Part shown: piece after piece, positions 24,850 to 33,198 of the stretch
How the letters are laid out: each line of letters opens with the position of its first letter
How positions within the stretch are numbered: the stretch's first letter is position 1
DNA from: a bacterium
GTDB lineage: Bacteria; Babelota; Babeliae; Babelales; Vermiphilaceae
Assembly (NCBI GenBank): GCA_016699125.1
Contig: CP064961.1
Coordinates: 1,025,575 to 1,089,574 of the forward strand
Direction of reading: 5' to 3'
DNA: 64,000 nucleotides
Notes under the pieces: generated by a model
The model's database searches: none
Told to the model about the DNA's origin: nothing
Seen by the model: the letters and a program-made list of their open reading frames with translations, nothing else
Made by a program: the position numbers and the translations under genes

Positions 24850-25527
24850 ATGAATAAAAAACTGTTTTTTGTTATGGTATATGTGAGCGCAATCATTTTG
24901 TTTGCTCAAAAAAGCCTGCCCAAAAAGATGCAATTTCAGGCGCAATTATTAAAACAGGCAGCTTTCTCAAAAACAGAGAAAATCAAAAAAACAGATAGCA
25001 ATACAAGCCAAAGTAATAAAAAAGACGTACAGGAACCGGTAACAGAGTTTTTTGTTCACAAAACGGTTGGCAAAAAAGTAGAGTTTGATCTTTATATTAA
25101 AATCGGTACACAGATTCGCAAATGGCAGCTGCCCAAAGGTATCAGCATTAATCCATCACATCAACGAATTGCACTTGAATCAAAAGAGGTCCATACAGAA
25201 GCAGAGTGTCTGTTTGAAGGGGTCATCGAGACGAAAAAGCTTAAGAGTGAAAGGTTTATTGTCATGCTGTGGGACCATGGCCAGATGCACATAACCAAAC
25301 ATAAAAATACTTCCTCATTACATTTGACTTTCAACGGTCAACGACTGAAGGGTATATACACTTTAAAAAAAGGGATTGGCAAAAAAGACACCTCTGTGTG
25401 GTATCTACAAAAAATAGCTGATGATTATGCAAGCCAGAAGAAAAATATCATGCGTTTGTTTAATCGTTCGGTAAAAACGGACAGAACCATCAAACAGATT
25501 GAAATAGAGGCACATAATGGCAATTAA
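24850..25527 (+). CDS. LigD phosphoesterase-domain-like protein with N-terminal anchor and altered active site
   Basis: 225 residues. After a signal or anchor segment (residues 5-20, LFFVMVYVSAIILFAQ) and a Lys/Ser/Thr-rich linker, residues about 66-195 follow the order of motifs of the 3'-phosphoesterase domain of bacterial LigD: FVxK, FDL (YDFR in LigD), RKWQLPKGISINP (LKSWAVPKGPSLDP), FEGVI, VMLWDHG (VIVWDRG), LKGIYTL. Of the known active-site residues (H42, H48, D50, R52, H84, Y88 in the Pseudomonas enzyme), only the Asp (Asp80 here) and one His (His115) align. The others are Thr72, Glu78, Tyr82 and Glu119. It overlaps the next gene by 11 bp. A catalytic role in end repair is therefore doubtful, and the export-like N-terminus is unexpected for a DNA enzyme. 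Confidence 0.7.
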   Translation: MNKKLFFVMVYVSAIILFAQKSLPKKMQFQAQLLKQAAFSKTEKIKKTDSNTSQSNKKDVQEPVTEFFVHKTVGKKVEFDLYIKIGTQIRKWQLPKGISINPSHQRIALESKEVHTEAECLFEGVIETKKLKSERFIVMLWDHGQMHITKHKNTSSLHLTFNGQRLKGIYTLKKGIGKKDTSVWYLQKIADDYASQKKNIMRLFNRSVKTDRTIKQIEIEAHNGN

Positions 25528-26425
25528 ACTGATCATCGGAACCCATATCATTGAAATTGAAGATGAGCAGAAGGAGCTTTTTCCACGTCAACATATTACA
25601 AAATACGACATCATTACCTATTACAAGTTGATATCCACCTTTTTGTTGCCATTAATCAAAAACCGACCAATTGTCATGGAATGCTTTCCACAAGGCATTG
25701 ATCATCAACCAGAACTGTATGAACATGAACCAAAAAACTTTCCAGACTGGATCGCACACAAAAACATTTTGTGCGGAAAAGAGCGTATACCTGAAAAACA
25801 TCTGGTTATCAATAATGAAGCATCACTTCTTTTTGTCATCAATCAGTACTGTGTGACTCCTCACATGTGGCTTTCAACCACTGAACAGATAAAAAAACCT
25901 AATCTGATGGTTTTTGAGCTTTCAACTGCACATGGAACCAAGCTTGATATTTTGCGATGGGCTGCAAAAAAGCTCCGGACACTGTTGCAAACGCACAACC
26001 TACAAACATGGCCGATGAGCAATGGATCTAATGGTCTTTATATTGTTGTGCCTATGGAACCAAATCATGACTTTGAAAAAGTATTACACTACGCTCATGC
26101 AATTGCTTTACATTTAGTGGTCGACTATCCACAGACTCTTTTTTTAAAACATGACCACACGCAAGAAGTCCCTGGAAAAGTTGCTATTGAGATTCAAGCA
26201 AATAGATTTGGCGATCACATCATTGCGCCCTATTCATTACGAGCCATTCCAGGCGCACCAGTTGCTATGCCACTTGCGTGGTCACACATTGAAACCTTCA
26301 AGCCAGAGCTGTATACCATCAAAACCGTGATCCCAAAACTGCAAACTCATGGAAATCCATGGCATGATCTGCGTTTTCAAACAGTTGATGACAATCTTAT
26401 ATATCATACTTTCAAAAAGAAGTAG
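25517..26425 (+). CDS. LigD polymerase-domain-like (PrimPol) protein lacking catalytic aspartates
   Basis: 302 residues covering the whole LigD polymerase domain: LFPRQHITKYDIITYY, NRPIVMECFPQGI, PHMWLS, PNLMVFELS, SNGSNGLYIVVPM and IIAPYSLRAIPGAPVAMPLAW. In active LigD polymerases the VFDLDP block holds two metal-binding Asp and the VFxD block a third. Here these positions are Glu134, Ser136 and Glu225. The Lys/His-bearing FFQK and GLHV motifs are also changed (LYEH, GLYI). The fold is clear but templated nucleotidyl transfer is unlikely unless a different metal geometry is used. It is translationally linked to the phosphoesterase-like gene upstream (11-bp overlap). No Ku or ATP-dependent ligase domain occurs in the window. 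Confidence 0.85.
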   Translation: MAIKLIIGTHIIEIEDEQKELFPRQHITKYDIITYYKLISTFLLPLIKNRPIVMECFPQGIDHQPELYEHEPKNFPDWIAHKNILCGKERIPEKHLVINNEASLLFVINQYCVTPHMWLSTTEQIKKPNLMVFELSTAHGTKLDILRWAAKKLRTLLQTHNLQTWPMSNGSNGLYIVVPMEPNHDFEKVLHYAHAIALHLVVDYPQTLFLKHDHTQEVPGKVAIEIQANRFGDHIIAPYSLRAIPGAPVAMPLAWSHIETFKPELYTIKTVIPKLQTHGNPWHDLRFQTVDDNLIYHTFKKK

Positions 26426-26446
26426 CAAAGTTCGTTGTAAAATAAC

Positions 26447-26474
26447 AAAAGAGCTTGTATCTTCACTCTTTTTA
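26447..26474 (+). terminator. Weak terminator-like hairpin after the LigD-like pair
   Basis: AAAAGAG (26447-26453) and CTCTTTT pair across a 12-base loop and run into T residues. The stem is only 7 bp and AT-rich. Confidence 0.35.
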
Positions 26475-26510
26475 CGCTACCGTGAATAGTAAAAACCAAA
26501 AAACAAAAAA

Positions 26511-27683
26511 ATGTTTTCTGAAAAAAAGTTAAAAATAGTACACATTGCACCTGCTAATAGTCACCCTGAAATGAGCATCGCACATTCAGTCAGATCGCTT
26601 GTTGGACAACAGGCTGACTGGGGTCATGTATGCAAAATCATAACGGTTAATGATCAACAAATTGAATCTTATAAAAAAGATGGATCAATCGACATACATT
26701 ATGTTCCGAAATGGTTCCAGGTGAACTATCGAGATAATCAGTTGGTCGTTCCCTGGAGAGCCTATCATTACATACATGCTATTTTATCCGCATCGAAACC
26801 AGATATTATTCATATTCATGATCCATTATTCCTTGGGCATGCGGCTATTCGTTTTGCTCGCAAATACAAGATACCAACTATTTTTACCTACGATGTGCCA
26901 TATCATGAATATATACATCAATTACCATTGCCGCGATATATTGCAGCTGGCATCACACAGTTTTTTATCAGACGGTTTGCTAATAAGTTACATCATATTA
27001 TAGTGCCAAACAAAGAGTTTCAATATGTCTTGCGTATCTATGAATCGACCACTCAATCAACTGTTATTCCCTATTTTATTGATCAAGCTCTGTTTCCATC
27101 AGAAAGACCTGCACACAAAAAGTTTCAATGCCGATCTATCACACTTCTGGTGGTCAGTCGATTTTTACCCAAAAAAAGACTTGAAAAGTTAATCGACTGT
27201 TTTGATGCCCTTTCATTGCCAGCACACCTTATTTTTGCAGGCTCGGGTTATTGGAAAGGCCATCTGATTCAGTACTGCCAACAGTTTCGGTTTCCACTTT
27301 TAAAAAAAATTAGCTGGTATGATAATCCATCAAACGAACAGCTCCAAAGCCTTTATCAAGATGCTGATCTACTATTGTCAACCTGTGTCGATATTGAACA
27401 GTCAAAAATCATTGCACAAGCAATGGCACATAACACACCAGTCATCGGATTAGCTTATCACTCAAAAGAGATGATCATTAAAAACAACTATAACGGGTTT
27501 TTAACCGGATACCCTGATCAGATGGCACATGTGATCGAATCTATCATAAAAAATGAAAAACTATTTATCAAACTTCAAGATGGCGCATATGAAACTTCTT
27601 TGGCCTATGATCCAAAGATAATTGCTCAAAAGATACTAAATCAGTATTATGAAATTTTACACCTATTCAAAGAAAAAATGTAA
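26511..27683 (+). CDS. GT4-family glycosyltransferase
   Basis: 390 residues with the two-Rossmann GT-B layout. The N-terminal domain has PDIIHIHDPLFLGHAAI (residues about 95-112). The hinge reads TVIPYFIDQALF. The C-terminal nucleotide-sugar domain has LVVSRFLPKKRLEKLI, LIFAGSGYWKG, and the EX7E-type EQSKIIAQAMAHNTPVIG (about 305-322). It probably adds a sugar to a surface glycan or lipid from an NDP-sugar; donor and acceptor are unknown. No clear ribosome binding site precedes ATG 26511. uvrB follows after 8 bp, so they are probably co-transcribed although functionally unrelated. Confidence 0.88.
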   Translation: MFSEKKLKIVHIAPANSHPEMSIAHSVRSLVGQQADWGHVCKIITVNDQQIESYKKDGSIDIHYVPKWFQVNYRDNQLVVPWRAYHYIHAILSASKPDIIHIHDPLFLGHAAIRFARKYKIPTIFTYDVPYHEYIHQLPLPRYIAAGITQFFIRRFANKLHHIIVPNKEFQYVLRIYESTTQSTVIPYFIDQALFPSERPAHKKFQCRSITLLVVSRFLPKKRLEKLIDCFDALSLPAHLIFAGSGYWKGHLIQYCQQFRFPLLKKISWYDNPSNEQLQSLYQDADLLLSTCVDIEQSKIIAQAMAHNTPVIGLAYHSKEMIIKNNYNGFLTGYPDQMAHVIESIIKNEKLFIKLQDGAYETSLAYDPKIIAQKILNQYYEILHLFKEKM

Positions 27684-27691
27684 GCTTGTTT

Positions 27692-29656
27692 ATGAAAAAA
27701 CCATTATTTAAAATTCACAGTCCTTTTGAACCGGCCGGAAGCCAACCAGAAGCAATCGAAAAACTAACAAAAAACTTAGGTAAAATTTCAACCTTGATGG
27801 GAGTGACCGGCTCTGGAAAAACCTTTACTATCGCACATGTTATTGCAAAACAGGTAAAACCGGTGCTCATTTTGGCTCCCAACAAAACGTTGGCCGCACA
27901 ACTTTATGAAGAGTTCAGCCTCTTTTTTCCTGAAAATAAGGTCTGCTATTTTGTCAGTTATTATGATTATTATCAACCTGAATCCTATCTTCCTGCCCAA
28001 GACATCTATGTTCCCAAAGAAACAAAAATAAATAGTGAAATCGAACGATTACGGGTTGAAGCAACTGCATCACTGATCAATCGTCCAGACACGATCGTTA
28101 TTGCATCCGTTTCCTGTATCTATTCTTTGGGAAACCCTACAGATTATAAAGAACTTGCATTTTCACTGCAGGTTGGGCAGAAAATAAGCAGGCAGGAACT
28201 GTTAAAACAGCTTATTTTTATTCAATACAAAAGAAATGATATCGATCGCAATCCAGGTACCTTTGCAGTTGTTGGAACGAGTGTTGAGGTAATACTTCCG
28301 TATCAGAAAGATAAACTTCGCATTGAACTTTTTGGCAGTACCATCGAAGAGCTTTGCTGGGTTGGACGATTGACTAATAACGTTAATATGAAGCTTGATA
28401 ATACACTCATTTTTCCCGCAAAACATTTTGTTACTCCGGAATCTCGAAAAGAGCTTGCGATTACTAGTATTGAAAAAGAGCTTGCAGTGGCAGTTGGACA
28501 GCTGTCAAATCCAGTGTATCAAGAACGGCTCAAGCAACGCATTGAGCATGATATTGAGATGCTCAAAGAAACAGGATACTGCAACGGCATTGAAAACTAC
28601 TCGTCCCATTTTGATGGACGAAAAGCAGGAGAGCCGCCCTACTGCTTGCTGGATTTTTTTCCGGAAGATTTTTTACTGGTCGTGGACGAATCACATATCG
28701 CACTTGCGCAGTTACGCGGGATGTATGCAGGTGATCGTGCGCGCAAAAAATCACTCATCGAATACGGATTTCGTCTTCCATCATCGTACGAAAACAGACC
28801 GCTACAGTTTGAAGAGATAGAACGTTATTTTAAAAACAGCATCTTCGTATCCGCAACTCCCGGACCGTACGAAATTGAAAAATCAAAGATCCTGGTTGAA
28901 CAGATCATTCGGCCTACTGGTCTGGTCGACCCTGAAATTGTCGTGCGACCACGCATCAATCAGCTTGCAGATCTGATAAGCGAAATAGAAATTACCACCG
29001 AAAAAGGCTTTCGGTCACTCGTCATGGTCATGACAAAAAAGCTTGCCGAGGAACTTGCCAGATTTTTGGAAGAACGGATGATCAAAGTATGTTATCTACA
29101 CAGTGAACTGAAAACACCACAACGAACGGAACTGTTGCAAAAATTGCGAATGGGCGAGTTTGACTGTCTCGTTGGTGTCAATCTGTTACGTGAAGGCATC
29201 GACCTGCCAGAGGTTGCACTCGTTGCTATTATGGATGCAGACCTTGAAAGCTTTCTGCGCGACAAACGATCATTAATTCAGATTATTGGAAGGGCCGCAC
29301 GAAATACGCAAGCTCGGGTGCTTTTGTATGCGGACAGGATCACCGGATCCATGCATGATGCGATGGCCGAAACTGACCGCAGACGAACACTGCAACTTGC
29401 ATACAACAAAAAGCATGGTATTATTCCAAAAACGGTGCAACGCGAGGTGGTCAAATCGATCACCGGCCTGCAAGAAGCAATCGGCAAAGCATCACCAGCA
29501 AACAAAAAAGCAAAAAATAAGAAGGTGCCGACTACCGACATCGACAGATATATTGCCGAACTTGAAACCGAAATGCAGGCAGCCGCGGAACGACTTGATT
29601 TTGAGACTGCAATCACCTTGCGACAAAAACTGTTTGATATTAAAAGGCAAAAATAG
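27692..29656 (+). CDS. uvrB: Excinuclease ABC subunit B
   Basis: 654 residues, typical of UvrB. It verifies DNA damage delivered by UvrA and recruits UvrC. Walker A GVTGSGKT at 37-44, the damage-probing beta-hairpin YYDYYQPESYLP from residue 91, the DESH helicase motif (about 336-339), SATPGPYE, the VGVNLLREGIDLPEV and IQIIGRAARN motifs, and a C-terminal UVR domain (about 615-650) that contacts UvrC. The ATG at 27692 is preferred over a TTG six bases earlier. The partner uvrC is at 49.6 kb. uvrA is not in the window. Confidence 0.97.
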   Translation: MKKPLFKIHSPFEPAGSQPEAIEKLTKNLGKISTLMGVTGSGKTFTIAHVIAKQVKPVLILAPNKTLAAQLYEEFSLFFPENKVCYFVSYYDYYQPESYLPAQDIYVPKETKINSEIERLRVEATASLINRPDTIVIASVSCIYSLGNPTDYKELAFSLQVGQKISRQELLKQLIFIQYKRNDIDRNPGTFAVVGTSVEVILPYQKDKLRIELFGSTIEELCWVGRLTNNVNMKLDNTLIFPAKHFVTPESRKELAITSIEKELAVAVGQLSNPVYQERLKQRIEHDIEMLKETGYCNGIENYSSHFDGRKAGEPPYCLLDFFPEDFLLVVDESHIALAQLRGMYAGDRARKKSLIEYGFRLPSSYENRPLQFEEIERYFKNSIFVSATPGPYEIEKSKILVEQIIRPTGLVDPEIVVRPRINQLADLISEIEITTEKGFRSLVMVMTKKLAEELARFLEERMIKVCYLHSELKTPQRTELLQKLRMGEFDCLVGVNLLREGIDLPEVALVAIMDADLESFLRDKRSLIQIIGRAARNTQARVLLYADRITGSMHDAMAETDRRRTLQLAYNKKHGIIPKTVQREVVKSITGLQEAIGKASPANKKAKNKKVPTTDIDRYIAELETEMQAAAERLDFETAITLRQKLFDIKRQK

Positions 29657-29722
29657 GATCCATTAAACTTAGAAAAATTGTATCTTAAAAAACAGAATAA
29701 ATGAAATGAACCCAGCCCGTTA

Positions 29723-30232
29723 TTATAAGCCGTTCAATGCTTTATAAACCGCTAATGCTTGATTAATCAGCGCAAGATTCCTGAGAACATTGTTTCGAGT
29801 TTCGCCCTTTGCAGATTTCAGCTGCTTTTCCAAATAACAAAACGCCAATAGATTCACGCCAGCCGGAACTATAGCATTGCACTCATAGTGACGTGAAATG
29901 CGAGTAACCACGTATGAACCTCCCATCAGCAGCGTAACCTTTAAACTTGAAAATAGGTCATCTTCCCAACCTTTTTTTAAAGCTTTTTTAAAAGGATCTT
30001 TAACGCTGAAAGCAAAATCTGTGCCATCTCCTTCATAAAATTTTTGACCTAGATAATCCTCTACAAAAAGAAGGCAAGGGATGACGACCTGTACTACTGT
30101 CAATTTTGCTTGATGTTGCACACAGAAATTCAATAGCGTCTTCACAGTTTCCATAACCCTTGTTTCTGTCACAAACCCTGCACAAAAGACAAGGTAAATT
30201 ACCAGTTTTTTTATTGCGTTATGTGTATACAT
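29723..30232 (-). CDS. Small secreted/membrane protein, member 1 of a tandem paralog trio
   Basis: 169 residues. The N-terminus (MYTHNAIKKLVIYLVFCAGF, then TETRVM) is shared with the next two genes upstream, as is the C-terminal NQALAVYKALNGL. A signal peptide is likely cleaved near the TETR motif. Two internal hydrophobic stretches follow (LTVVQVVIPCLLFVEDYL and CNAVP-type region near 135). AAGGAT about twelve bases upstream supports ATG 30232. Function unknown. Confidence 0.65.
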   Translation of the reverse strand: MYTHNAIKKLVIYLVFCAGFVTETRVMETVKTLLNFCVQHQAKLTVVQVVIPCLLFVEDYLGQKFYEGDGTDFAFSVKDPFKKALKKGWEDDLFSSLKVTLLMGGSYVVTRISRHYECNAIVPAGVNLLAFCYLEKQLKSAKGETRNNVLRNLALINQALAVYKALNGL

Positions 30233-30360
30233 TACTACGGAATCCTTAATTAAGTTAACTTGAGAATTGAAAAATATCTTTTTATTTTTGATTTTTCAGA
30301 ATAAAAAGTAAATCATTAATCAAATAATGTCAAAAAAATAGTACAAACAAATACTTTTGT

Positions 30361-30888
30361 TTACAAATCTTTAAATGCTTTGCAAACAAAACCTACTTGA
30401 ACTATCAAAGATAAACCATTAGGTATATTTTTAGGCGCAGTAGGCTCAAGTTGACTCAATCCAATACTAATGTTAAAAATTAATAGAACCGTATTGAGAC
30501 AAAATGTAGCCCTACCGTACTCATGTAAGACAAGAAAACTCAAAGCTGATACCATATTGATCGTTGAGTTCAAAGAACCATAGACATCCACAAAGGCTTG
30601 CGAAAAAGGGGTCTGCTCAACCAAACCTTGTTCAACAAAAATTTCCATTAGCTCACTTTTAGGAAGTTTATACCCCTGCTTTTTGCCAGAACTATTCACC
30701 TTCCATTGAGTATAAACCTTGTATCCGACATACAACGAGTTTCCAGCCCACACTAAAAGGATTGGATCCTGACAACAGATCTTACCAGCTGTGCAAAGCA
30801 TATCCATGGCTCTTGTTTCAGTCCCAAACCCTACACAAAACATGAGGCAAAGTAAAAGCTCTTTTATTGCATTATGTATGTACATCAT
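30361..30888 (-). CDS. Small secreted/membrane protein, member 2 of a tandem paralog trio
   Basis: 175 residues from ATG 30888, chosen because MMYIHNAIKELLLCLMFCVGF lines up with the starts of the other two members; the ATG at 30909 adds seven unrelated residues. TETRAM follows the hydrophobic stretch exactly as in member 3. The middle is the most divergent of the three, and the C-terminus reads LIVQVGFVCKAFKDL in place of NQxLAxYKAxNGL. Two hydrophobic stretches flank residue 130. Function unknown. Confidence 0.65.
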   Translation of the reverse strand: MMYIHNAIKELLLCLMFCVGFGTETRAMDMLCTAGKICCQDPILLVWAGNSLYVGYKVYTQWKVNSSGKKQGYKLPKSELMEIFVEQGLVEQTPFSQAFVDVYGSLNSTINMVSALSFLVLHEYGRATFCLNTVLLIFNISIGLSQLEPTAPKNIPNGLSLIVQVGFVCKAFKDL

Positions 30889-30991
30889 GGCTGCATGCTT
30901 ATTATTCATAAATCGTGAATTGACAAAAGACCGAATCGATTAGTGAAATTCTATTTCTGACTTTTGAAGAAGCTTGAACAAACACACCAGT

Positions 30992-31023
30992 AAAAAAAGA
31001 TGGGCGAGATCGACCTCGCCCAT
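30992..31023 (-). terminator. Rho-independent terminator for the paralog at 31057-31557
   Basis: On the minus strand, a 9-bp GC-rich stem (TGGGCGAGG-type, arms 31015-31023 and 31000-31008, 6-base loop) is followed by seven U residues (30992-30998). It lies 34 bp after the stop codon, so this paralog has its own transcript end. Confidence 0.8.
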
Positions 31024-31056
31024 TCGTAAACGTGCTTTTAAAAAAACGTAAAAGTT

Positions 31057-31557
31057 CTATAACAGGCCGTTAAATGCCTTGTACGTAGCCAATCCTTGGT
31101 TCAAGAATGCAATTGAATAGACTACATTGGCGAGTGTGTTTTTATTTTTCTTGTTATCCTGATATCGTTTATATCCAAACACACCATGCGCAAGTAAACC
31201 AAGCGCCTGTACCCCACCTAAGATTTTTCTGTCAGTATAGCCTTGGGACTTTAAACCATGAGTGAGCAAGTGCGCAATTCCTGTCGCCAATAAAGGTGGA
31301 AGACCTAACTCTGGGTGGTCATTCTTTAGTAAACCAAAGAATTTTTTTTTCACCTCAGTTGTTCTGTCCGTCCATGCGGAAGACGCTAGTCCTAAACTAG
31401 ATATTCCCAAACCCCATACAGCGAGGCTAATCGTTGCTTTTGATTGATGTTGTACAAAAAAACTAGGCCAATCCATTGCCCTCGTTTCTGTCGCAAACCC
31501 TGCACCAAAAGCCAGACAAAGCATCGCTTTTTTCATTGCATTATGTATATACATCAT
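31057..31557 (-). CDS. Small secreted/membrane protein, member 3 of a tandem paralog trio
   Basis: 166 residues. MMYIHNAMKKAMLCLAFGAGF and TETRAM mark the family signal peptide, and FLNQGLATYKAFNGLL is the family C-terminus. Between them are two membrane-like stretches (ISLAVWGLGISSLGLASS and LGGVQALGLLAHGVFGYK). AAGGAT seven bases upstream supports ATG 31557. It shares a FFVQHQSKATIS block with member 1 (FCVQHQAKLTVV). A strong terminator follows. Function unknown; the three copies differ mostly in their middles. Confidence 0.68.
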   Translation of the reverse strand: MMYIHNAMKKAMLCLAFGAGFATETRAMDWPSFFVQHQSKATISLAVWGLGISSLGLASSAWTDRTTEVKKKFFGLLKNDHPELGLPPLLATGIAHLLTHGLKSQGYTDRKILGGVQALGLLAHGVFGYKRYQDNKKNKNTLANVVYSIAFLNQGLATYKAFNGLL

Positions 31558-31719
31558 TTTTGCATCCTTATTGTTACTGTGTACCTTATATATCTACTTA
31601 CCATAGTTGTTTCTCGTTGTCCGAAACATAGCTTAGACCATCACGTGGATAATGTCAAAAGAAAATATAATTACCGGGCATCGTTTTTTAAAAAATAGCT
31701 TACAACGGTTTAGCTTTTG

Positions 31720-32271
31720 TTACACATGGTACCGATTCAACTGAATTAAATACGCAAGTCGTGCATAGATCATCGAAAGTGTCAATATGCTTGCACCTTT
31801 TGTTTCAGCTGCTTGCTTTTTGTCATACTGACAATAGCACAGAATGGTACTCAAAATGGCTGTGCCACAAGTCAAAGCAAGATGCACGGTCTCATTTTTT
31901 GAAAAATAGTTTTCAATTACACCAAAACAGGCTGCAGCAAAAATCGCAGGCGAGAAAGCCTTACAGATGCTTTCATGTGCTAAAGTATTAATCGACAAGC
32001 CAATTTTTTTGCACACTGCCTTGCTTGCCTGCACAATTGAGTAATAAACACCTTTTTGTAGATGAACCTCTTGGTATCCTTGTTCAGCCAAAAGCCACGA
32101 ATATAACAGGAGCGGTACGGCCGCCAACAAAGTAATATCATACTGAGTTTGTATGCAACTACGTTTATAATGATACGGAATATCAGAAAGATTATCAAAC
32201 AGAGCACTGGAAGCAAAAGAAGAAAACAAAAGACTTGCAAAAAAAGATTTTCTGATTATAAAACCATACAT
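31720..32271 (-). CDS. Exported membrane protein of unknown function
   Basis: 183 residues from ATG 32271, strongly supported by GAAGGAG six bases upstream; the frame extends to 32403 but without a better start. A signal peptide (MYGFIIRKSFFASLLFSSFASS) is followed by three hydrophobic segments (DITLLAAVPLLLYSWLLA, AFSPAIFAAACFGVIENYF, LALTCGTAILSTILCY). A small number of Cys residues occur in or near these. No family recognised. The upstream 75-residue membrane protein may be in the same transcript. Confidence 0.65.
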   Translation of the reverse strand: MYGFIIRKSFFASLLFSSFASSALFDNLSDIPYHYKRSCIQTQYDITLLAAVPLLLYSWLLAEQGYQEVHLQKGVYYSIVQASKAVCKKIGLSINTLAHESICKAFSPAIFAAACFGVIENYFSKNETVHLALTCGTAILSTILCYCQYDKKQAAETKGASILTLSMIYARLAYLIQLNRYHV

Positions 32272-32350
32272 ATTCGCTCCTTCACATGCTGCAATTAAAA
32301 TACCACCGTCAATCGTCAAACTATAATCGAATTGTACAAAAGTCAAAAAA

Positions 32351-32578
32351 TTAAAATAAATTTCTTTGCCAGTACAACTCATAGATATACTCTTTTGGCG
32401 CACGACCGGTGAATAATCGAATGCTAAAACCGATCAAAAAGCAGCCTATCACGGCTATCAAAAAACGGATGATAAGTTCGCCAAGTGCTGCCAAAATTAA
32501 GAAAAATCCTAATGCGGCAAGTAACAAGCAGATAATCCAATGGATCCAATATGGAAGGTAGATCGTTTTTCTTAACAT
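32351..32578 (-). CDS. Small two-helix membrane protein
   Basis: 75 residues from ATG 32578, preceded by GAGGACAGG; the open frame upstream of it is not gene-like and runs into the terminator. Two adjacent hydrophobic helices (IHWIICLLLAALGFFLILAAL and IIRFLIAVIGCFLIGFSIRL) and a short charged C-terminus. Resembles small DUF-type inner-membrane proteins, none of which I can name with confidence. It starts 23 bp after the ndk terminator. Confidence 0.6.
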   Translation of the reverse strand: MLRKTIYLPYWIHWIICLLLAALGFFLILAALGELIIRFLIAVIGCFLIGFSIRLFTGRAPKEYIYELYWQRNLF

Positions 32579-32600
32579 AATCCTGTCCTCAATAAACATT

Positions 32601-32642
32601 AAAAAAGCAAGGATACAGAATGATCCGCACCCTTGCTTTTTT
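32601..32642. terminator. Bidirectional-type terminator after ndk
   Basis: AAAAAAGCAAGG (32601-32612) and CCTTGCTTTTTT (32631-32642) form a perfect 12-bp stem. A run on one side and T run on the other give a U tract on either strand. For the minus strand it ends the rpsA-ndk transcript, 51 bp after the ndk stop. Confidence 0.85.
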
Positions 32643-32692
32643 AAATTACACAAAGAAGTATCTGAAACAGAGTTCAAAGACCGTTGTATGGA

Positions 32693-33196
32693 TTAGTTTC
32701 CACAACAACCTTCATCATCTGAACAGTTTTCATCGTCGCAAAACTCAATCTCTTCATCTTCATCATCTTCCGCTGTTTCATCAAGGTCTTCTTCATCAAG
32801 GAAGAACATGCTTAACTCATTTTCAGCAGCTTCTAATGAATCTGAACCGTGAACTGCATTGCGACCAACATCGGTTCCAAAGAGTGCGCGGATGGTACCG
32901 GCTTCAGCTTTTTTTGAATCAGTTGCGCCCATAAGTTTGCGCCAGTCGGCAATAGCATTTTCTTTTGCCAAGGCCAAAATAATGACAGGCGCTGAACAGA
33001 TGAATTCAACGAGTTCACCAAAAAATGGCTTTGCCTTGTGTGCGCTATAAAATTCGCGTGCCGCCTCTTCGGTCATATGAATTTTATGCATGCGCAAAAT
33101 GTCAAAACCATGCTTTTCAATAAGATCTATGATTTTGCCACTATTTTTTGCCAGCACTGCATCTGGTTTAATCATTGCAAAGGTATATTCAATCAT
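32693..33196 (-). CDS. ndk: Nucleoside diphosphate kinase with an acidic Cys-containing C-terminal extension
   Basis: Residues 1-140 are a complete kinase that passes phosphate from ATP to other NDPs through a phosphohistidine: IKPDAV near the N-terminus and His116 in NAVHGSDS. Normal length is about 140-150, and here about 30 more residues follow. They are almost all Asp/Glu with Cys in CDDENCSDDEGCCGN. The tail is not part of the usual fold and could bind metal or a partner; that is inference. GAAGGGAA supports ATG 33196. The start lies 2 bp after the rpsA stop, so the two form an operon ended by the terminator at 32601-32642. Confidence 0.95.
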   Translation of the reverse strand: MIEYTFAMIKPDAVLAKNSGKIIDLIEKHGFDILRMHKIHMTEEAAREFYSAHKAKPFFGELVEFICSAPVIILALAKENAIADWRKLMGATDSKKAEAGTIRALFGTDVGRNAVHGSDSLEAAENELSMFFLDEEDLDETAEDDEDEEIEFCDDENCSDDEGCCGN

Positions 33197-33198
33197 TG

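Noticed and set aside
32351..32677. Longer version of the small membrane protein starting at 32677
   Set aside because: The extension crosses the bidirectional terminator at 32601-32642 and has no start context, whereas ATG 32578 has a good ribosome binding site.
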